Notes under the pieces: model-generated
Told to the model about the DNA's origin: nothing
What the model saw: only the letters and a program-made list of their open reading frames with translations
Database searches by the model: none
Part shown: in pieces, positions 24,511-33,590 of the stretch
Layout of the letters: every line of letters begins with the position of its first letter
Position numbering within the stretch: the stretch's first letter is position 1
Translations under genes and position numbers: made by a program
DNA from: Microbacterium sp. LWH11-1.2
GTDB taxonomy: Bacteria > Actinomycetota > Actinomycetes > Actinomycetales > Microbacteriaceae
Assembly (NCBI RefSeq): GCF_038397745.1
Contig: NZ_CP151636.1
Location: 620,001-684,000 of the forward strand
DNA: 64,000 bases
Direction of reading: 5' to 3'

Positions 24511-27144
24511 ATGCTCCTCGACTCCCTGCCGGACAGCGCCGACCCGGATGCCGTCTACCTGGCGTTCGTCGAGTGGGCGGAGTCGACCGGCATCCGCCTG
24601 TACCCCGCCCAGGACGAGGCGGTCATCGAGATCGTCTCGGGCAACAACCTGATCCTCTCGACGCCGACCGGGACCGGGAAGTCGCTCGTCGCGGTCGGTG
24701 CGCATTTCTCGGCCCTCGTATCGGGACGCCGCAGCTTCTACACCGCGCCGATCAAGGCCCTCGTGAGCGAGAAGTTCTTCGCCCTCGTCGACGTCTTCGG
24801 CGCCGAGAACGTGGGCATGATCACCGGCGACTCCTCGGTGAACGCGGATGCCCCGATCATCTGCTGCACCGCCGAGATCCTGGCGAACCTCGCGCTGCGT
24901 CAGGGCTCAGACATGAACGTCGGCCAGGTCGTGATGGACGAGTTCCACTTCTACGCCGACCCGGAGCGCGGCTGGGCGTGGCAGGTTCCGCTGTTGGATC
25001 TTCCGCAGGCGCAGTTCATCCTGATGTCGGCCACTCTCGGAGATGTGACCACGCTCGCCGCCGACCTCACCCGGCGCACCCACCGCGAGACGGCATCCGT
25101 CACGGGCGTCGAGCGGCCCGTCCCGTTGCACTTCTTCTACGAGACCACGCCGATCCACGAGACGATCGACGATCTGCTGAACACCGGCCAGGCGCCGATC
25201 TACGTCGTGCACTTCTCGCAGGCGGCCGCGATGGAGCGCGCGCAGGCCCTGTCGAGCACCAAGGTCGCGACGCGCGAGCAGCGCGATCGGATCGCCGACC
25301 TCATCGGAGAGTTCCGGTTCACGACCGCATTCGGCAAGACTCTGTCGCGGTTCCTCCGCGCGGGAATCGGCGTGCACCACGCCGGAATGCTGCCGAAGTA
25401 CCGGCGCCTCGTCGAGCAGCTCGCCCAGCGCGGGCTCCTCCGCGTCATCTGCGGCACCGACACCCTCGGTGTCGGCATCAACGTGCCGATCCGCACCGTG
25501 CTGCTCACGGCGCTGACGAAGTTCGACGGCACCCGGATGCGGCAGTTGAACGCCCGCGAGTTCCACCAGATCGCCGGCCGAGCAGGGCGAGCGGGCTTCG
25601 ACACCGCCGGCACCGTCGTCGCACAGGCACCCGAGCACGAGAGCGAGAACGTCGCGGCGGTCAAGAAGGCCGGCGACGATCCGAAGAAGAAGCGGAAGAT
25701 CGTCCGCAAGAAGGCGCCGGACGGCTTCGTGTCGTGGGGCGAGCCGTCGTTCCGGAAGCTCATCGACGCCGTCCCCGAGACGCTGACATCGCACATGCAG
25801 ATCACGAGCGCCATGATGCTCAACGTGATCGCCCGTGGCGGCGACGTGTTCGCCAATATGCGCTCGCTGGTATATGACAACCACGAGCCGCGATCTCGCC
25901 AGCGAGAACTGGCGATACGCGCGATCGGCATCTACCGCACCCTCCGCGAATCGGGCATCGTCGAGACGTTCGACGCTCCGACGGGCTCCGCGTCCCAGGG
26001 CGGCTCGAAGGGCGTCAGGCTCACGGTCGACCTGCAGCCGAACTTCGCCCTGAACCAGCCACTGTCGCCCTTCGCGCTGGCGGCGTTCGAGCTGCTCGAC
26101 CCGGACGCTTCGACAGGCTCAGCGACCCAGGGAACGAGCACAGGCTCAGCGACCCAGGGAACGGGCGCAGGCTCAGCGACCCAGGGGACCGTGGGAACGG
26201 GGAACTACGCCCTCGACATGATCTCGATCGTCGAGTCGACGCTCGACGATCCACGGGCCGTGCTGAGTCAGCAGGAGTTCCTCGCTCGCGGCGAGGCGGT
26301 GGCCGCGATGAAGTCCGAGGGCATCGAGTACGACGAGCGGATGGAGCTGCTCGAGCAGATCACGTATCCGAAGCCCCTCGACGAGCTCCTCACCGCCGCC
26401 TTCGAGACGTTCAGCGCGGCACAGCCCTGGATCCGCGACTTCGAGCTGCACCCGAAGTCCGTGGTCCGCGACATGTACGAGCGAGCCATGTCGTTCGGGG
26501 AATATGTCGCGTACTACAAGATCGCCCGTTCCGAGGGCGTCGTGCTCCGGTACCTCTCCGACGCGTATCGCGCCGCCTCGCAGACCATCCCGGAGGAGCT
26601 GAAGGACGAGGATCTCCGCGACCTCATCGAGTGGCTGGGAGAGCTCGTGCGCCAGGTCGACTCGAGCCTGCTCGACGAGTGGGAGGAGCTGCGCGCCGGC
26701 ATCGACAACGGACGCTTCGACGACGGTTCTCCGAGCCTGTCGAAGGGTGACGAGCCGATCGTGCCGCCCGCGCCCAAGCGCCTCACGAGCAACGTGCGCG
26801 CCTTCCGCATCCTGGTGCGCAACGAGCTGTTCCGGCGCGTGCAGCTGGCAGCTCGCGAAGACGTGGATGCTCTCGCCGAGCTCGATCCGGCGTTCGGCGC
26901 CGACGCCTGGTCGGCTGCGCTCGACGGCTACTTCGACGACCACGACGAGATCCTCACCGGCGCGGACGCCCGCAGCTCGAAGCTCCTGATCCTCGAGCAG
27001 GGCAGAGAGCAGTGGACCGCGCGTCAGATCCTCGACGACCCTGCCGGCGACCACGACTGGGGCATCTCCGCGACCGTCGACCTCGCGGCATCCGACGAGG
27101 CCGGCGAGGCCGTGCTCACCGTGACCGGGGTGGACCGGCTGTAG
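24511..27144 (+). CDS. DEAD/DEAH-box (Ski2-like) helicase with DUF3516 C-terminus
   Basis: An 877-residue superfamily 2 helicase of an actinobacterial type. Motif I TPTGTGKS is at 51-58 and motif II is DEFH at 143-146. SATLGD (motif III) and the helicase C-terminal motif HQIAGRAGRAG follow; the second half corresponds to DUF3516. An unwinding or RNA-remodelling role is likely, but the substrate is unknown. Residues 491-499 and 535-561 are short Gly/Ser/Thr/Gln repeats (TGSATQGTS type) that look like translated genomic repeat elements placed in linkers. The 3' end overlaps the convergent cydC-like gene by 29 bases. Confidence 0.9.
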   Translation: MLLDSLPDSADPDAVYLAFVEWAESTGIRLYPAQDEAVIEIVSGNNLILSTPTGTGKSLVAVGAHFSALVSGRRSFYTAPIKALVSEKFFALVDVFGAENVGMITGDSSVNADAPIICCTAEILANLALRQGSDMNVGQVVMDEFHFYADPERGWAWQVPLLDLPQAQFILMSATLGDVTTLAADLTRRTHRETASVTGVERPVPLHFFYETTPIHETIDDLLNTGQAPIYVVHFSQAAAMERAQALSSTKVATREQRDRIADLIGEFRFTTAFGKTLSRFLRAGIGVHHAGMLPKYRRLVEQLAQRGLLRVICGTDTLGVGINVPIRTVLLTALTKFDGTRMRQLNAREFHQIAGRAGRAGFDTAGTVVAQAPEHESENVAAVKKAGDDPKKKRKIVRKKAPDGFVSWGEPSFRKLIDAVPETLTSHMQITSAMMLNVIARGGDVFANMRSLVYDNHEPRSRQRELAIRAIGIYRTLRESGIVETFDAPTGSASQGGSKGVRLTVDLQPNFALNQPLSPFALAAFELLDPDASTGSATQGTSTGSATQGTGAGSATQGTVGTGNYALDMISIVESTLDDPRAVLSQQEFLARGEAVAAMKSEGIEYDERMELLEQITYPKPLDELLTAAFETFSAAQPWIRDFELHPKSVVRDMYERAMSFGEYVAYYKIARSEGVVLRYLSDAYRAASQTIPEELKDEDLRDLIEWLGELVRQVDSSLLDEWEELRAGIDNGRFDDGSPSLSKGDEPIVPPAPKRLTSNVRAFRILVRNELFRRVQLAAREDVDALAELDPAFGADAWSAALDGYFDDHDEILTGADARSSKLLILEQGREQWTARQILDDPAGDHDWGISATVDLAASDEAGEAVLTVTGVDRL
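26113..26193 (+). repeat. Three 27-bp tandem repeats inside the helicase gene
   Basis: Units begin at 26113, 26140 and 26167, each with the core GGCTCAGCGACCCAGGG, and encode TGSATQGTS, TGSATQGTG and AGSATQGTV. The lead-in CTTCGACAGGCTCAG is a short motif I recognise from actinobacterial intergenic repeats. A decayed copy (ACGGGCTCCGCGTCCCAGGG) is at 25981, and the reverse-oriented GAGCCTGTCGAAGG at 26733. Confidence 0.85.
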
Positions 27145-28789
27145 TCGCGACCTCCTCCCTCTCCACACCGACGACCCGGCCGAATCGCGACAGCGTCTCT
27201 CGCCGATGCGAGGCGGCGATGACCGTTCCCTGGAACCGTTCGAGCACGTCGGAGATGATGCGCTCCGACTCGGCATCCAGGCTCGCGGTGATCTCGTCGA
27301 CGATGAGCACCCGCGGCTCGCGACACAGCGCCCGCCCCAGGGCCAGCCGTGCGCGCTGGCCGCCGGAGAGGCGCACCCCGTGCTCCCCGAGATCGTCGTC
27401 CAGGGTGATCCAGCCCTCGGCGCCGACCCGTGTGAGCGCGTCGCGGAGCTCCGCGTCGGTGCGGGTTCCGGCACCCCGCACGAGGTTGTCCCGCACGGTG
27501 CCGTGGAAGAGCCGGGCATCCTGCTCCACCACTGCCACGGTCCGGCGAAGGTCGTCATCGCGGATGCGGTCGAGGGGGTAGGCGACGCCCTCGGCGTCGA
27601 CGAGAGCCACCGCCCCCGCCGAGGGGTCCCACAGCCGGGCGGCGAGTGCGATGACCGTGCTCTTGCCCGCTCCGGACGGCCCTGCCAGTCCGATGTGCTC
27701 GCCAGGATCGACGTCGATCGACCAGCCGCGCAGCACCTCCGTCCGGTCGTCGTAGGAGAACACGACGTTCTCGAAACGCACCCCGAGCGGACCGGTCGGC
27801 AGCGGAAGCGGACGATCGACCGGCGCGACGACCGGTGGACGGTGCAGCCCCGCGACCACGCGATCCGCGCTGGCGATCAGGGGGTGCAGCTCCGATACCG
27901 TGTGCGCGGCGTCCGCCACGGCGGCGACTCCCGCGACGGCGAGTGCGATCGCGGCGGGCAGCGATGCCGCCTGGGCGCCGCCGATCTCGCCGCCGAGGAG
28001 CGAAGCGGCGATCACCCCGATCACGACGGCGGTGAGGATCAGCTCGCGCGTCCCGTCGACGAGATGGGCGATCCCTTCCCGGCGGCGGGCGATGAGCGAA
28101 GAGCGCCGGGTCCCGGCGACCGCCTCGCGCACGACCCGGCTCTGCAGCCCGTAGGCGAGGACCTCGCGCAGCGCCCCGAGCGCGTCGACCAGCCGTTCGG
28201 ACTGCTCTTCGCGCTCCCGCTGCTCGCGCGCACCGATGCGCCGTGCCGGTCCCGCTCCTGCCCAGGCGGTGAGCGTGACCGCGATCGCGCCCCCGAGCAT
28301 CACGAACCCGGCCACGGGCAAGACGAGGAACGCGCAGACCACGGCTCCGACGAACAGCGTGAGCGCAGCGCCGATCTGCGCCACGGTGTGCGCGTAGAAG
28401 AACTCCAGCTTCTCGATGTCGGTCATCGCGACGGATGCCGCACGCCCGGAATGCTCGCGACGGCGCCCGGGAACGCTGCGCGAGTACGCATCGAAGAGCG
28501 CCATCCGCAGTCGGGCGAGCACGCGATAGGCGAGGGCGTGCGACACGTCCATCTCGCGCCAGGTGAGGAACGTCCGCAGCAGCACGAGCGCTCCGAGGGC
28601 GATCCACCAGACGGTCGGCGGCCACTCGCCGTGCACGACGGCCCCGCCGACGCCGAGCGCGGTGAGCACACCGATGGCGGCGAGAGCGCACAGGCTCGTG
28701 GTGGCGATGAGGTAGCTGCCGATGATGCGCCGCCATTCGGGTCGCAGCGGAGGAAGCAACCGGGCGAGGATGGCTCCGGACGAAGTCAT
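27116..28789 (-). CDS. ABC exporter half-transporter, CydC-like
   Basis: A 557-residue fused membrane-ATPase half-transporter. Six helices fill about 20-310. The nucleotide-binding domain has Walker A GPSGAGKST, signature LSGGQRARLALGRAL and Walker B VLIVDEI. In CydDC, the paired halves export cysteine/glutathione-type thiols, but no cydAB is present here, so the cargo is open. The ATG at 28789 overlaps the stop of the partner gene (ATGA). Its 3' end overlaps the helicase gene tail to tail by 29 bases. Confidence 0.87.
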   Translation of the reverse strand: MTSSGAILARLLPPLRPEWRRIIGSYLIATTSLCALAAIGVLTALGVGGAVVHGEWPPTVWWIALGALVLLRTFLTWREMDVSHALAYRVLARLRMALFDAYSRSVPGRRREHSGRAASVAMTDIEKLEFFYAHTVAQIGAALTLFVGAVVCAFLVLPVAGFVMLGGAIAVTLTAWAGAGPARRIGAREQREREEQSERLVDALGALREVLAYGLQSRVVREAVAGTRRSSLIARRREGIAHLVDGTRELILTAVVIGVIAASLLGGEIGGAQAASLPAAIALAVAGVAAVADAAHTVSELHPLIASADRVVAGLHRPPVVAPVDRPLPLPTGPLGVRFENVVFSYDDRTEVLRGWSIDVDPGEHIGLAGPSGAGKSTVIALAARLWDPSAGAVALVDAEGVAYPLDRIRDDDLRRTVAVVEQDARLFHGTVRDNLVRGAGTRTDAELRDALTRVGAEGWITLDDDLGEHGVRLSGGQRARLALGRALCREPRVLIVDEITASLDAESERIISDVLERFQGTVIAASHRRETLSRFGRVVGVEREEVATTAGPPRSR

Positions 28790-30420
28790 GCGGCCTCCTT
28801 CACGAGCACTCCGTCGCGCAGCACCCGCACATCGGCGACTCTCGCGAGAGCTTCGGGGCGGTGGCTGATCATGAGCACGATCCTCTCGGCGGCGACGCGT
28901 TCGAGCGTCTCGGCGACGGTCAGCGCACTGCGGTCGTCGAGGGCGCTGGTCGGCTCGTCGACGAGCAGCACGGGACGGCCGGCGAGCAGCGCTCTGGCGA
29001 GGGCGAGGCGCTGCCGTTGCCCGCCGGAGAGACTCGTCCCCGCCTCCGCCACCATCGCGTCGAAGCCTCCGGGGATCGCCCGGATCTCGTCGAGCACGCC
29101 AGCCGCGGCGCACGCATCCTCCATCGCCTCCTGCCCGGCATCGAACAGATCGACGTTCTCCCTGATGGTGCCGGCGAACAGGACGGGGCGCTGGGAGACG
29201 ACGGCGACATCGCTCGGGCGGAGGGGGCGCCCATCGAGCTCCACCGTCCCCCCTGTCGGCGGGAGGAAGCCGAGGATCAGGTCGAAGAGCGTCGATTTTC
29301 CCGCGCCCGACGGCCCGGCGATCGCGAGCACCTCGCCGCGCTCGACGTGGAGGTCGACACCGCGCAGGACGTCGTCATCGGCGCCCGGGTAGCGATACGA
29401 CAGGCTCGAGATGCGGAGCACGTCGCCATCGGTCGCCGACAGCGTGCCGAGGTCCGCCGCGGCCGGGGCGGACCGACGGAACGCGCCGAGTGCCGCCAAA
29501 CCGGGAACGGCCGTGAGCCCGAGGAATCCGGCATGCCAGTGACGCGAGAGCTCGCGGACCGGCCGGAACGCCTCCGAGGAGAGCAGGAGCAGCGCGTAGA
29601 CCTCGACGACCGGCGGCTGCCCGGTCATGACGGAGACGACCGCGAGTCCGGCCGCGATCACGACCCCCGCCTGGACGGCGAAGTCGGCGATCGCCGTCTC
29701 CGCGAGCGACGACCGCATCACGCGTTCGGTGGCCATGCGCAGGGCCTCTGACCGCGCCTGCAGGCGCGAACGCGTCGCGGGGACATCGCCCAGCGCACGC
29801 AGCGTCGACATCCCGCGGAGCGACTCGAGCAGGTCGCCGCTGAGGGTCTCATAGCTGTCCCAATGCGTGAACCCGCGCCGAGCGAGCATCCGCTTCCAGG
29901 CCAGCGGACCCAGCACCGCGAGCAGGATCCCCGCCGCGACGCACAGCGCAATCAGGGGAGACAGCACCGCGAGGAGCCACACCGCGATCGCGCTCCCGAT
30001 GACGAGCTGCGCCACCGCGGGAACGTACTTCGACACGTAGGCGTCGGTGCCGTCGATGCCGTCGCCGAGCACGAGCTGGGTCGAGCCATCGCGGAGGCGG
30101 GCGTCGTGCAGCCGTTCGGGCACGAGTGCCGCGGTGAGGGCCGCACCCCTCAGGTCTTCGCGAACCTGCCCCCCGAGGCGTGCGGCGGCATCACCCTGCA
30201 CCAGCGTCAGGAGCACCCGCGTCAGCCCGATCGCGAGGATCGCGCCGATACCGGCCACTGCGCCCGCCTTGTCGGCGCGCACGAAGGCGGCGAGCGACCA
30301 GGCGAGAGCGAATGCCTGAAGCAGGTGCGTCGCGAACACGAGAAGAAGAAGGAGGATGCTCAGGGCCAGGAGCCAGGGATGCCGTCGCGCTTCGCGCCAC
30401 AGCTCGGGGACGATCATCAT
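28786..30420 (-). CDS. ABC exporter half-transporter, CydD-like
   Basis: A 544-residue half-transporter with membrane helices in about 1-310 and an ATPase domain: Walker A GPSGAGKST, signature LSGGQRQRLALARAL and Walker B VLLVDEP. It should form a heterodimer with the following CydC-like half. GGAGG precedes the double ATG at 30418-30420. It faces a FecCD-type importer across a Fur-like box, which raises the possibility that the exporter secretes a metal-chelating compound whose metal complex the importer retrieves; that is inference from position. Confidence 0.87.
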   Translation of the reverse strand: MMIVPELWREARRHPWLLALSILLLLLVFATHLLQAFALAWSLAAFVRADKAGAVAGIGAILAIGLTRVLLTLVQGDAAARLGGQVREDLRGAALTAALVPERLHDARLRDGSTQLVLGDGIDGTDAYVSKYVPAVAQLVIGSAIAVWLLAVLSPLIALCVAAGILLAVLGPLAWKRMLARRGFTHWDSYETLSGDLLESLRGMSTLRALGDVPATRSRLQARSEALRMATERVMRSSLAETAIADFAVQAGVVIAAGLAVVSVMTGQPPVVEVYALLLLSSEAFRPVRELSRHWHAGFLGLTAVPGLAALGAFRRSAPAAADLGTLSATDGDVLRISSLSYRYPGADDDVLRGVDLHVERGEVLAIAGPSGAGKSTLFDLILGFLPPTGGTVELDGRPLRPSDVAVVSQRPVLFAGTIRENVDLFDAGQEAMEDACAAAGVLDEIRAIPGGFDAMVAEAGTSLSGGQRQRLALARALLAGRPVLLVDEPTSALDDRSALTVAETLERVAAERIVLMISHRPEALARVADVRVLRDGVLVKEAA

Positions 30421-30477
30421 CGTGAACCTCCGGGAGAGTCGAGGAAGGCGACCGCCAGAGGCGGCGCCTCCTTAAAT

Positions 30478-30496
30478 GATAATGATTCTCAATATC
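30478..30496. promoter_or_regulatory. Fur/Zur-type box between divergent exporter and importer
   Basis: GATAATGATTCTCAATATC agrees with the classic 19-base Fur box at 16 positions; as a 7-1-7 site it reads TGATAAT-G-ATTCTCA. It is the only strongly AT-rich stretch of this intergenic region and lies about 58 bases from each likely start. The metal (Fe, Zn, Mn) cannot be read from the site. Confidence 0.75.
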
Positions 30497-30553
30497 TACT
30501 ACGATCTTCAGCATGCCCACTCCTCTGGATCACCCCACCGAGGTCTCGGCCGG

Positions 30554-31696
30554 ATGCTCCCTGTGAGCCGATCGATCGAAGCCCTGCGCGGACGACCCTC
30601 ACACAGCAACCGGTTCGTCCGCCCTCGCACCAGCCGCCACAGCCGCTCCCGACGGATGCTGCCCGTCGGCCCGACGGTGACGGCGATCGCCGTGATCGCG
30701 GTTCTCGTGCTCGTGGTCTCCGCCTCCACCGGACCCGTCGGAGTCTCACCCATCGACGCCGCGAGGATCGTGATCGGCCACCTCCTCCCCGGCATGCCCT
30801 GGATGTCCGACGGCACGCTCACCCCGCTGCAGGACCAGGCGGTGTGGCAGTTCCGGGTGCCGAGGTCGCTCCTCGCCGCACTCTCCGGCGCGGGACTCGC
30901 CCTCGCCGGCGCGATGATGCAGGCCGTCGTGCGCAATCCGCTCGCCGAGCCGTACATCCTCGGCGTCTCCTCGGGCGCCAGCGTCGGCGCCGCGCTCGTG
31001 ATCGTCTCCGGCGGCGCCACATTCCTCGGTCTCACGATGAGCGGCGCGGCGTTCATCGGCGCAATGGTCGCCTGTCTCCTCGTCGCGATGCTCGCGCGCA
31101 TCCGCGGAGAGCTCTCGCCGACCAGGATGATCCTCGCCGGGGTCGCGCTGGGCGCTCTGCTGAGCGCCGTGACCAGCTATCTCACCCTCACCACGGATGC
31201 CCAGAACGTCGTCAGTGTGATGTTCTTCCTGCTCGGCAGCGTGTCGGCGGCCGACATGTCGTCGCTGCTCATCCCCGCAGTGGCGCTCGCGATCGCGTGC
31301 ACAGCGGTCTTCGGGCTCTCGCGGTCGATGAACGCGCTGCTCTCGGGCGACGAGTCGGCCATGGCCGTCGGCGTGCGCACGAGCCGGCTGCGCGGTCTGC
31401 TCCTCGTGCTCGCCTCTCTCCTGACCGGCGCGATCGTCGCGGTGAGCGGAGGCATCGGCTTCGTCGGCCTCGTCGTCCCGCACATCGCCCGGCTCCTCGT
31501 CGGCTCGGATCATCGGCGGATGCTGCCGGTGACGGTCCTCGGCGGAGCACTGTTCCTCATGATCGCCGACCTGCTCGCCCGCACGGTCGCGATGCCGACC
31601 GAGATCCCCCTCGGCATCCTCACCGCGTTCGTCGGCGCACCCTTCTTCCTCTGGCTGATGCGCAGCGGTGGCGAGCGCGCGGGGTTCGACCGATGA
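30554..31696 (+). CDS. FecCD-family ABC permease (metal chelate or F420-0-type system)
   Basis: A permease of about 380 residues in the BtuC/FecCD family; MMQAVVRNPLAEPYILGVSS and the late GFVGLVVPHIARLLVG patches are intact. The start is uncertain: ATG 30554 has GAGG ten bases upstream, GTG 30563 and ATG 30656 are alternatives, and an upstream ATG lies inside the Fur-like box and is unlikely. Its stop overlaps the ATPase start (ATGA). Sequence databases often label this actinobacterial cassette as a putative F420-0 transporter; the Fur-like box argues for a metal complex instead. Confidence 0.87.
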   Translation: MLPVSRSIEALRGRPSHSNRFVRPRTSRHSRSRRMLPVGPTVTAIAVIAVLVLVVSASTGPVGVSPIDAARIVIGHLLPGMPWMSDGTLTPLQDQAVWQFRVPRSLLAALSGAGLALAGAMMQAVVRNPLAEPYILGVSSGASVGAALVIVSGGATFLGLTMSGAAFIGAMVACLLVAMLARIRGELSPTRMILAGVALGALLSAVTSYLTLTTDAQNVVSVMFFLLGSVSAADMSSLLIPAVALAIACTAVFGLSRSMNALLSGDESAMAVGVRTSRLRGLLLVLASLLTGAIVAVSGGIGFVGLVVPHIARLLVGSDHRRMLPVTVLGGALFLMIADLLARTVAMPTEIPLGILTAFVGAPFFLWLMRSGGERAGFDR

Positions 31697-32520
31697 GCGT
31701 GCAGTTCGACGGCGTGAGCGTCGTGCGCGGCGGTCGCACCGTGCTGCACGGAATCGACCTCCAGGTAGCCTCCGGGCGCATCGTCGGACTCCTCGGGCCG
31801 AACGGCAGCGGGAAGTCGACCCTCCTGCGCACGCTGTTCACGGGTCAGCGCCCGCACCGCGGGCGCGTCCTGATCGACGGGTCGGATGCCTCGCTGCTGA
31901 CACCGCGCGCGCTCGCCCGCACCGTGTCGGTGATGCTGCAGGACGCACCCTCGAAGTTCGATCTGACCGTGCGGGAGACGGTCCTCGTCGGCCGCACGCC
32001 GCACCGTCCGCCGTTCAGCAGGGACACCAGGGAGGATCGGCGCATCGTCGACGAGGCGCTGCGGACCGCCGACGTGCACGACCTCGGCGACCGCCTGGTG
32101 CGACGGCTCTCGGGCGGTCAGCGTCAGCGGGTGATGCTCGCGCGTGCTCTCGCGCAGGACGGGAGGATCCTCGTCCTCGACGAGCCGACGAACCACCTCG
32201 ACATCGCCCACCAGCTCGACCTGATGCGCGTCGTGAGCGGACTCGGGACGACCGTGATCGCCGCCCTCCACGACCTCAACATCGCCGCGACGTTCTGCGA
32301 CGACGTCGCCGTGCTCGACGAGGGCAGGCTCGTGGCCTTCGGCCCGCCCGACGTCGTGCTCACACCGGCGCTGGTCGACGAGGTCTTCGCCGTCACCGCA
32401 CGCATCGCGATCGAGGTCGACACCGGCGCGAGGGCGATGACGTTCCACCCCCGTCGGCGCTCCGACCACCGAGGCACCGATATCCCGAACCACCCGACCA
32501 ACCGAGGAGAAGAAGAATGA
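31693..32520 (+). CDS. FepC/BtuD-type ABC transporter ATP-binding protein
   Basis: A 275-residue ATPase that powers the FecCD permease encoded just before it. Walker A GPNGSGKST, signature LSGGQRQRVMLARAL, Walker B LVLDEPTNHLD and the switch His in AALHDLN are all present. ATGA overlaps join it to both neighbours. The last 30 residues are a polar His/Arg/Pro-rich tail whose final bases double as the ribosome-binding site (GAGGAGAAGAAG) of the binding-protein gene. Confidence 0.94.
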   Translation: MSVQFDGVSVVRGGRTVLHGIDLQVASGRIVGLLGPNGSGKSTLLRTLFTGQRPHRGRVLIDGSDASLLTPRALARTVSVMLQDAPSKFDLTVRETVLVGRTPHRPPFSRDTREDRRIVDEALRTADVHDLGDRLVRRLSGGQRQRVMLARALAQDGRILVLDEPTNHLDIAHQLDLMRVVSGLGTTVIAALHDLNIAATFCDDVAVLDEGRLVAFGPPDVVLTPALVDEVFAVTARIAIEVDTGARAMTFHPRRRSDHRGTDIPNHPTNRGEEE

Positions 32521-33533
32521 CACCCCGCACCCGAACCACCCGCGTGCTCGCCGCCGTCACCGTCGGAATGGGCGCGCTCGCCCTCTCGGCCTGCGGAAGC
32601 GGCGTCACCACCGCCACAGGACCCGCCTCGTCCGAGCAGGCGATCACGATCGAGAACTGCGGTCGCACGATCGAGATCCCGGCCACCCCGACCGCCGTCG
32701 TCGGAATGCACCCGTCGCAGACCGAGCTGCTGCTGCGCCTGGGCCTCGCCGACTCGCTCGTCGGCCAGGCCCAGGCCACGGCGCAGGAGCTCCCTGCCGA
32801 CATCGCGGAGCTCGCGGACGATGTGCCCGTGGTCGGCGGGGACACCCCTCCGAGCCGGGAGGAGCTCCTCGCCGTCGAGCCCGACTTCGTGTACTCGCCC
32901 ACCACGTACGAGTTCACCGCCGAGCAGGGCTTCGCGAGCATCGAGCAGTTGGACGAAGCCGGAGTCGCCGCCTACACGGCCACCGGAGGATGCTTCGACC
33001 GCCGCATGGAGGGCACCGTCACGGACCTCTTCACCGATCTGGAGAATCTCGGCGCGATCTTCCAGGTCTCGGACGAGGCGGACGCCCTCATCGAGTCCGC
33101 GGAGGCCGAGCTCGACTCCGTCGCCGCCGCGATCGAGGGTCGGGATCGGCCGCGCGTCGCGCAGGTCTTCGTCGAAGGCACGACGCTGACGGCCATCGGT
33201 GCGGGCATCGAGTTCGACATCCTGCAGCGCGCCGGCGCGGACAACGTGTTCAGCCCGGAGGACCCGATGTTCGCGGACTTCTTCGCCGCCGAGATCACCC
33301 CGGAGTCCCTCGCAGCAGAGGCCCCCGACGTGCTCGTCTTCGCGGTGTCCGACCCGGCGCACGAGGCGGCGGTCCGCGATCACCTGGCGAAGACCTTCCC
33401 GGAGATGCCGGCGGTGCGCGACGACCGCCTCATCGCCGTGTCCTCCACCGACATGTTCCCCGGCACCCTCGGCAACGTCTCCGTGGTCCGTCAGATCGCC
33501 GAGGCGCTCTACCCCGACGCCGTGTTCGACTGA
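32517..33533 (+). CDS. FecB-type ABC transporter substrate-binding lipoprotein
   Basis: A 338-residue class III binding protein with a lipobox LSAC in the signal peptide. It opens with IENCGRTIEIPATPTAVVGMH, the arrangement of the proposed F420-0 binding family, and shows the usual two-lobed pattern joined by a long helix. Third gene of the permease/ATPase/binding protein cassette; a palindromic terminator follows. The ligand is unresolved between a metal chelate and F420-0. Confidence 0.88.
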   Translation: MTPRTRTTRVLAAVTVGMGALALSACGSGVTTATGPASSEQAITIENCGRTIEIPATPTAVVGMHPSQTELLLRLGLADSLVGQAQATAQELPADIAELADDVPVVGGDTPPSREELLAVEPDFVYSPTTYEFTAEQGFASIEQLDEAGVAAYTATGGCFDRRMEGTVTDLFTDLENLGAIFQVSDEADALIESAEAELDSVAAAIEGRDRPRVAQVFVEGTTLTAIGAGIEFDILQRAGADNVFSPEDPMFADFFAAEITPESLAAEAPDVLVFAVSDPAHEAAVRDHLAKTFPEMPAVRDDRLIAVSSTDMFPGTLGNVSVVRQIAEALYPDAVFD

Positions 33534-33546
33534 CCTGCATCATCGT

Positions 33547-33572
33547 GACGGGGCGCCGGCCGGCGCCCCGTC
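33547..33572. terminator. Bidirectional palindromic terminator
   Basis: GACGGGGCGCCGG and CCGGCGCCCCGTC form a perfect 26-base palindrome between two converging genes, 13 bases past one stop and 18 past the other. There is no T run on either side. Confidence 0.65.
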
Positions 33573-33590
33573 ATCGTGATCGAGGACCCG

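Noticed and set aside
26113..26193. CRISPR-like tandem repeat
   Set aside because: Units are contiguous 27-base tandem repeats in frame within a gene, without spacers or cas genes.
27116..30420. Firm naming as cydC and cydD
   Set aside because: No cytochrome bd genes are nearby and the Fur-like box with a chelate importer suggests another cargo; only CydDC-like is supported.
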